A DNA stretch of 18,026 nucleotides from an uncultured Eubacteriales bacterium (GTDB lineage Bacteria; Bacillota; Clostridia; Oscillospirales; Acutalibacteraceae), in assembly GCA_934454655.1 (NCBI GenBank), contig CAKSFK010000026.1, positions 1-18,026 on the forward strand, given 5' to 3'. The notes beneath the pieces were generated by a model, which saw only the letters and a program-made list of their open reading frames with translations, was not told where the DNA came from and did no database searches. Shown here piece after piece: positions 13,607 through 18,026 of the stretch (the first letter of the stretch is position 1; every line of letters begins with the position of its first letter). A program made the translations under genes and the position numbers.

Positions 13607-16045
13607 ATGAAATACAGTTTTAACGGTTTTACAACAAAGGCAAACGAAGCGCTCAATCAGGCAATAAGCTCTGCCGAACGGTTGGGTCACACATATGTCG
13701 GCAGCGAGCATTTACTGCTTGGGCTTTTAAAAATAGGCGGCGGATTTGCCGCGGCGCTGCTTAACAAAAGCGGCGTTACCGAACAGAAGATCGAGGAACT
13801 GATACGCTCCGAAATAGGGTGCGGAACGCCCACAAGGCTTTCGCCCGATTATTTTACCCCGCGGGCAAAACGGGTTATTGAAAGCGCCGTGGCAAGCTGT
13901 GCGGGAATAGGTAAAAAGTATGTCGGTACAGAGCATTTGCTCATAGGCATAGTAAGCGACGGCGAGAATTACGCCGTGCGTTTTTTAGCAGAACTCGGCG
14001 TTGATCCGGCTGTTATTACCGATGAGGCGGCAAGGGCTTCGGGCTTCGGCGGCGGAGCGTCTACCGAGGCTGTCGGCTTTGATGGCGGACAAAGCGCCGA
14101 AAAGGCAAAGAACCTTTTAAAATACGGCAGAGATTTAACGGAAGAGGCGAAAAAAGGCAAGCTTGACCCTGTTATAGGCAGAGAGAACGAGATTGAACGC
14201 GTAATTCAGATACTTTGCCGCCGAACAAAAAACAACCCCTGCCTTATAGGCGAGCCGGGCGTCGGCAAAACCGCAATAGCGGAGGGTTTGGCGCAGAAAA
14301 TAGCCTCGGGCGAGGTTCCCGATATTCTTGAAAACAAGCGGGTTTTTGCCCTTGACCTTACCGGAATGGTTGCAGGCACAAAATACCGCGGAGATTTTGA
14401 GGACAGAATAAAATCCGTGATAGACGAGGTTAAATCGTCAGGGAATATCATACTTTTTATAGATGAAGTTCACACCATTGTGGGTGCCGGCTCCGCCGAG
14501 GGCTCAACCGACGCGGCAAACATTTTGAAACCCTCTCTCGCAAGAGGAGAACTCCAGCTTATAGGTGCAACCACGGTGGGCGAATACCGCAAAAACATTG
14601 AAAAAGACCCGGCGCTTGAAAGGCGTTTTCAGCCGGTCAACGTTGCCGAGCCGTCGCCCGAGGACGCCGTGCTTATTCTTAAGGGACTTCGCAACAAGTA
14701 CGAGGCGCACCACAAGGTAAAGATCGGCGATGACGCCGTGGAAGCCGCGGTAAAGCTTTCAGCACGCTATATTACCGACAGGTTTTTGCCCGACAAGGCA
14801 ATCGACCTTATAGACGAAGCGGCATCAAAAGTGCGGCTTGCCGTCTGTGCGCCGCCGCCCGAGCTTAAGGAGATTGAGAAAAAAATAGCCGGTGTTGAGG
14901 ACGATAAGATCGCAGCCGTTAAGGCACAGGATTTTGAAAAGGCGGCACTGCTCCGCGACAGCGAGAACAAGCTTAAAGAAGAGTACCGCGCGATAAAAGA
15001 AAAACGCCGCAGTGCAGGCAGCCGCATTAACGGTGAAGTGACGGAAAACGATATTGCGGCAATAGTTTCCGCATGGACGGGTATTCCGGTATTCCGGCTT
15101 ACCGAGGAAGAAAGCACAAGACTTTTGCGGCTTGAGAACGAACTGCACAAATCGGTTGTGGGTCAGGACGAGGCGGTAAAGGCGGTTGCGCACGCAATAC
15201 GCCGCGGCAGAGCGGGGCTTAAGGACCCGCGCCGTCCCATCGGTTCGTTTATATTCTTAGGTCCTACGGGCGTCGGCAAGACCGAACTTTGCAAAACACT
15301 TTCGCGCGTTATGTTCGGCAGCGAAAATATGATGATAAGGCTTGATATGTCGGAATATATGGAAAAACACACGGTTTCCCGCCTTGTGGGTTCGCCCCCC
15401 GGATATGTCGGCTTTGAGGAAGGCGGCCAGCTTACAGAAAAGGTAAGGCGTCAACCGTATTCGGTGATTTTGTTCGACGAAATCGAAAAAGCCCACACCG
15501 ATGTTTTTAACATTCTTTTGCAGATATTGGAGGACGGAATTTTAACCGACGCACAAGGCAGACGGGTTGATTTTAAAAATACGGTTATAATAATGACATC
15601 AAACGTCGGCGCAAAGCTTATAACCGAAAGAAAAGTACCGTTCGGATTCGGCGAACACACGGCGGAGGACGACGGAAAGGATGTAAAGGAGCTTTGTATA
15701 AACGAGCTTAAAAAAACATTCAAGCCCGAGTTTTTAAACCGTGTGGACGATATTATTGTCTTTTCAAAGCTTGACCGCAAACAGATAGCCGAGATAGCGG
15801 GCAGGATACTTTCACAGCTGGCAGAGCGTGTAAAGGAGCAAGGAATAACCCTTACGTTTGACGACAGCGTGAAATATGCGCTCGCCGAAAAGGGATTTGA
15901 CCCGATCTACGGCGCGCGCCCGTTAAGACGCGCGATTACAAGCTGTGTTGAGGACGCGCTGAGCGAAAGGCTTCTTGACGGTTCCCTAAAGCCGGGCGAC
16001 AGTGTTAGCTGTCGGTTTGAAAACGGCGAATTCGCCTTTAAATAA
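13607..16045 (+). CDS. clpC: ATP-dependent Clp protease ATP-binding subunit ClpC
   Basis: ClpC is the Hsp100 unfoldase that recognises arginine-phosphorylated or adaptor-bound proteins and feeds them to ClpP. The 812-residue product has two N-terminal Clp repeats (about 1-145), AAA1 with Walker A GEPGVGKT near residue 215 and FIDEVHTIVGAGSAEGS near 285, a middle UVR-like domain (QDFEKAALLRD near 441), AAA2 with Walker A GPTGVGKT near 551 and FDEIEKAH near 624, and a PFGFGEH segment near 677 at the position of the ClpP-docking GF loop. Length is normal. AGGAGA precedes the ATG; the gap from mcsB is 30 bases. It is the last gene of the CtsR operon; clpP is not in the window. Confidence 0.97.
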   Translation: MKYSFNGFTTKANEALNQAISSAERLGHTYVGSEHLLLGLLKIGGGFAAALLNKSGVTEQKIEELIRSEIGCGTPTRLSPDYFTPRAKRVIESAVASCAGIGKKYVGTEHLLIGIVSDGENYAVRFLAELGVDPAVITDEAARASGFGGGASTEAVGFDGGQSAEKAKNLLKYGRDLTEEAKKGKLDPVIGRENEIERVIQILCRRTKNNPCLIGEPGVGKTAIAEGLAQKIASGEVPDILENKRVFALDLTGMVAGTKYRGDFEDRIKSVIDEVKSSGNIILFIDEVHTIVGAGSAEGSTDAANILKPSLARGELQLIGATTVGEYRKNIEKDPALERRFQPVNVAEPSPEDAVLILKGLRNKYEAHHKVKIGDDAVEAAVKLSARYITDRFLPDKAIDLIDEAASKVRLAVCAPPPELKEIEKKIAGVEDDKIAAVKAQDFEKAALLRDSENKLKEEYRAIKEKRRSAGSRINGEVTENDIAAIVSAWTGIPVFRLTEEESTRLLRLENELHKSVVGQDEAVKAVAHAIRRGRAGLKDPRRPIGSFIFLGPTGVGKTELCKTLSRVMFGSENMMIRLDMSEYMEKHTVSRLVGSPPGYVGFEEGGQLTEKVRRQPYSVILFDEIEKAHTDVFNILLQILEDGILTDAQGRRVDFKNTVIIMTSNVGAKLITERKVPFGFGEHTAEDDGKDVKELCINELKKTFKPEFLNRVDDIIVFSKLDRKQIAEIAGRILSQLAERVKEQGITLTFDDSVKYALAEKGFDPIYGARPLRRAITSCVEDALSERLLDGSLKPGDSVSCRFENGEFAFK

Positions 16046-16058
16046 CAGCAATTCCACC

Positions 16059-16101
16059 GGCAGTAGAGTATGTTTTGAGCAACTCTACTGCCTGATTTTT
16101 T
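16059..16101 (+). terminator. intrinsic terminator of the ctsR-clpC operon
   Basis: The perfect 11-bp stem GGCAGTAGAGT/ACTCTACTGCC has a 12-base loop and is followed by TGA and T6. It lies 13 bases after the clpC stop and separates the operon from the degV promoter. Confidence 0.92.
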
Positions 16102-16130
16102 GCGGTAGAACGGCAAGGCTAGGCTTTAGG

Positions 16131-16159
16131 GTGAAACAATGTGCTTCGGGTGATATAAT
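16131..16159 (+). promoter_or_regulatory. extended -10 promoter of degV
   Basis: TATAAT (16154-16159) is preceded by TGA, an extended -10, with GTGAAA (16131-16136) 17 bp upstream. Transcription would start near 16166, a leader of about 24 bases. Confidence 0.65.
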
Positions 16160-16189
16160 ACAGGAGATAAAATTGCGAGGAGTTTTTTG

Positions 16190-17059
16190 ATGGGCTTTAA
16201 AATTGTAACCGATTCGAGCGCAAATCTTACAGACGGGCAGATTGAGGAATACGGGGTTGAAATATTATCCCTTAAATATTATATAGACGGCAAAGAGTAC
16301 GACAGCTATGTAAAGGGAGTTCCCACAAATTACGCCGAAACCTATTCCCTTTTAAGGCAAAAGGCAAAAATAACCACCTCGCTTGTATCGCGCGAGGCGT
16401 GCGACAAGACAATAATACCCATTCTTGAAAGCGGAGAGGACGCTTTGGTACTTGCCTTTTCCTCGGGGCTTTCCGGCACATACGGAAACATTGAGAACGC
16501 CGCGCGGGATTACCGCGTGCAGTTCCCCGAAAGAAAAATAATTGTTGTTGACACACTGTGCGCCTCCTTAGGCGAGGGAATGGCGGTTCACTATGCCGTA
16601 AAGCTTAAAAACGAGGGAAAAACCATTGAAGAAGTGGCTGACTGGGTGGAAAAACACAAACTTAACATATGCCACATTTTCACAATAGACGATCTGTTCT
16701 TTTTAAAACGCGGCGGCAGACTTTCGGGTACGGGCGCTGTTGTAGGCACGTTGCTCGGAATAAAGCCGGTTCTGCACACTGCGGACGACGGCAAGCTTTA
16801 TGTTACAGGCAAGGTGCGCGGCAGAAAAGCCTCGGTGGAATATCTTATAAAGTCCGTGGGTGAGCGCGCTGCGGAACCCGAAAAGCAGGAGGTTTTTGTT
16901 GTTCACGGCGACTGTGTCGATGAAGCGGAATATATTGCAAGCGAAATAAAGAAAAGATATAATGTTAAAAAAACCGTTGTAAACTGGGTTGACCCTGTTA
17001 TAGGCGCGCACTCGGGACCCGGCACACTCTCTGTGTTTTTTATGGGCGAAAGACGTTAA
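16190..17059 (+). CDS. DegV family fatty-acid-binding protein
   Basis: DegV proteins (FakB in staphylococci) bind a fatty acid and present it to the kinase FakA to make acyl-phosphate. The 289-residue product has the family signatures FKIVTDSSANL at the start, TTSLVSREA at about 62-70, LAFSSGLSGTYGN at about 88-100 with the conserved serines at the carboxylate-binding site, VDTLCASLGEG, FLKRGGRLSG near 172 and the late IGAHSGPGTL. No DAK1/FakA kinase is adjacent, so the partner is elsewhere. I chose the ATG at 16190 with GAGGAG upstream; a TTG one codon earlier is less likely. Monocistronic by its own promoter. Confidence 0.93.
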   Translation: MGFKIVTDSSANLTDGQIEEYGVEILSLKYYIDGKEYDSYVKGVPTNYAETYSLLRQKAKITTSLVSREACDKTIIPILESGEDALVLAFSSGLSGTYGNIENAARDYRVQFPERKIIVVDTLCASLGEGMAVHYAVKLKNEGKTIEEVADWVEKHKLNICHIFTIDDLFFLKRGGRLSGTGAVVGTLLGIKPVLHTADDGKLYVTGKVRGRKASVEYLIKSVGERAAEPEKQEVFVVHGDCVDEAEYIASEIKKRYNVKKTVVNWVDPVIGAHSGPGTLSVFFMGERR

Positions 17060-17066
17060 ATAAGGC

Positions 17067-17095
17067 TTGAATTGCCATTTTGTTTGTGCTATAAT
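17067..17095 (+). promoter_or_regulatory. promoter of the GDSL hydrolase gene
   Basis: TTGAAT (17067-17072) and TATAAT (17090-17095) are 17 bp apart, and TGC before TATAAT makes an extended -10. Transcription would start near 17102, about 26 bases before the ATG. Confidence 0.8.
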
Positions 17096-17127
17096 CTGCC
17101 TAGAAACCGAAACAAGGAGAGATAGCA

Positions 17128-17907
17128 ATGAATTTGATAACAGCACCCGAAAATGAAAAACCGCTTGATAATATTGTGGGTGACGGAGGTTATACCGCAA
17201 TATTCAGAACAATATGCTGCATCGGGGACAGCCTTTCCTCGGGAGAATTTGAGGCGGACGCGGGCGACGGCAATAGCTCATACCACGATATGTACGAATA
17301 TTCCTGGGGTCAGTTCATCGCGCGTATGTGCGGCAGTAAGGTATACAATTTCTCGCGCGGCGGAATGACGGCAAAATGGTATCTTGACAGCTTTGCGGAC
17401 GAAAACGATTTCTGGAATCCCGAATTTGCGTCGCAGGCGTACATAATCGCCCTCGGAGTAAACGATATTATCAACCAGAAAAACGCGGTCGGCACCGCCG
17501 ATGATATCGATTTCAACTGCTACAAAAACAATAAGAAAAACTTTGCCGGGTACTACGGTGAGATAATTCAGCGTATGAAAGAAATTCAGCCGCGTGCAAA
17601 GTTCTTTTTAATGACTATGGCAAACGGCGGCGAAAATGCCGACACGAAGGAAGATAAAGAAGCCCACAGAGCATTTCTTTACAGCCTTGCCGAAAAGTTT
17701 GACAACACCTATGTAATTGATTTAATGAAATACGGACCCGCCTATGACGAGGAGTTTAAAAAGAATTACTATATGCGAGGTCATATGAACCCGATGGGCT
17801 ATATGCTCACGGCAAAAATGGTTGCATCGTATATAGATTATATTATCCGCCACAATATGCAGGACTTCAAGGAAGTAGGATTCATAGGAACAGACCTGCA
17901 CAGCTGA
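17128..17907 (+). CDS. SGNH/GDSL-family hydrolase
   Basis: The 259-residue product is a serine esterase/acyl-hydrolase of the SGNH fold. Block I is CCIGDSLSSGE with nucleophile S35, block II SRGGM gives the oxyanion glycine G79, block III is LGVNDI with N112, and block V is RGHMNPMGY with H219. The usual Asp three residues before the histidine is not present (M216 there), so the third triad member must differ or be dispensable. There is no signal peptide, so it is cytoplasmic; the substrate is unknown. It is preceded by AAGGAGAG and its own promoter, and followed by a hairpin 20 bases after the stop. Confidence 0.9.
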   Translation: MNLITAPENEKPLDNIVGDGGYTAIFRTICCIGDSLSSGEFEADAGDGNSSYHDMYEYSWGQFIARMCGSKVYNFSRGGMTAKWYLDSFADENDFWNPEFASQAYIIALGVNDIINQKNAVGTADDIDFNCYKNNKKNFAGYYGEIIQRMKEIQPRAKFFLMTMANGGENADTKEDKEAHRAFLYSLAEKFDNTYVIDLMKYGPAYDEEFKKNYYMRGHMNPMGYMLTAKMVASYIDYIIRHNMQDFKEVGFIGTDLHS

Positions 17908-17926
17908 TACAAAAAATCAACATAAA

Positions 17927-17952
17927 AAACCTTCCTCTGACGAGGAAGGTTT
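17927..17952. terminator. hairpin after the GDSL hydrolase gene, possibly bidirectional
   Basis: AAACCTTCCTC and GAGGAAGGTTT form 11 pairs around TGAC. Rightward the U run is only TTT then CAG; leftward it is followed by TTTATG and later T6. It most likely ends the hydrolase transcript. Confidence 0.7.
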
Positions 17953-17962
17953 CAGTCTGTCG

Positions 17963-17991
17963 AAAAAGTCCAGTAAAAGCTGGGCTTTTTT
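17963..17991 (+). terminator. second hairpin with T run near the right edge
   Basis: AAAAAGTCCAG and CTGGGCTTTTT pair over 11 positions with one G-U, around TAAAAG, with T-rich 3' side. It could back up the terminator before it or be the outer hairpin of a mobile element starting near TCTGTCGAAAAAG. Confidence 0.5.
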
Positions 17992-18000
17992 ACGTAAATA

Positions 18001-18022
18001 TGGTATAATAGAAGCGGTGATG
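18001..18022 (+). promoter_or_regulatory. extended -10 and possible start codon of a gene beyond the window
   Basis: TGG-TATAAT (18001-18009) is a clear extended -10. GTGATG at 18017-18022 could hold a start codon, but the predicted transcript start is so close that the gene would be nearly leaderless, so the real start may lie beyond the window. Confidence 0.4.
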
Positions 18023-18026
18023 AAAG

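Noticed and set aside
1..18026. CRISPR array, prophage or integrative-element core
   Set aside because: No regularly spaced repeats, integrase, capsid or relaxase sequences are visible; the small Cys-rich pocket is the only mobile-looking stretch apart from the right edge.

Overview
The window looks like chromosomal DNA from a low-to-moderate GC Bacillota, most likely a gut-type clostridium (Oscillospiraceae/Ruminococcaceae-like; inference). The reasons are a ctsR-mcsA-mcsB-clpC heat-shock operon under CtsR-type operators, strong purine-rich Shine-Dalgarno sites, TTGAAA-17-TATAAT and extended -10 promoters, a DegV protein, a dockerin-tailed secreted protein and a Cys/Gly-rich microprotein of a kind common in clostridia.

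Left part (1-5286, minus strand): tRNA-Arg(CCT) at the edge, missing only its discriminator base; a FucO-like iron alcohol dehydrogenase with a perfect promoter and a 9-bp-arm palindrome over its -35; then a three-gene unit uvrB, DUF2156 protein, and a single-pass membrane protein of unknown function.

Middle (5287-10668, minus strand): a TetR-type regulator with a TTG start is followed, one base after its stop codon, by a 1542-residue secreted protein. That protein has a signal peptide, a beta-helix-like N-terminal half, Ig-like domains, a CxxC repeat region and a dockerin-like module. Intrinsic terminator-type hairpins lie on both sides of this pair.

Accessory pocket (10637-11520): a compact AT-rich unit has a ribbon-helix-helix (Arc-type) repressor diverging from a 57-residue six-cysteine protein. 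Between them are two copies of CTTAAATTAAGTA set 52 bp apart, one inside a perfect 23-bp palindrome. Next, on the minus strand, comes a 47-residue, 12-cysteine membrane microprotein with a possible sporulation-type promoter. Both Cys-rich proteins are under 60 residues and easy to miss in annotation.

Right part (11543-18026, plus strand): the CtsR-controlled operon ctsR-mcsA-mcsB-clpC (arginine-phosphorylation-directed protein quality control), a terminator, a degV gene and a GDSL/SGNH hydrolase gene, each with its own extended -10 promoter. The last ~70 bases hold another hairpin and promoter that may be the edge of an insertion sequence.

No gap over 300 bases lacks a gene. I saw no CRISPR array, no prophage structural genes and no rRNA. 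The best candidate for something undescribed is the ribbon-helix-helix/Cys-protein divergon with its phased palindromes.
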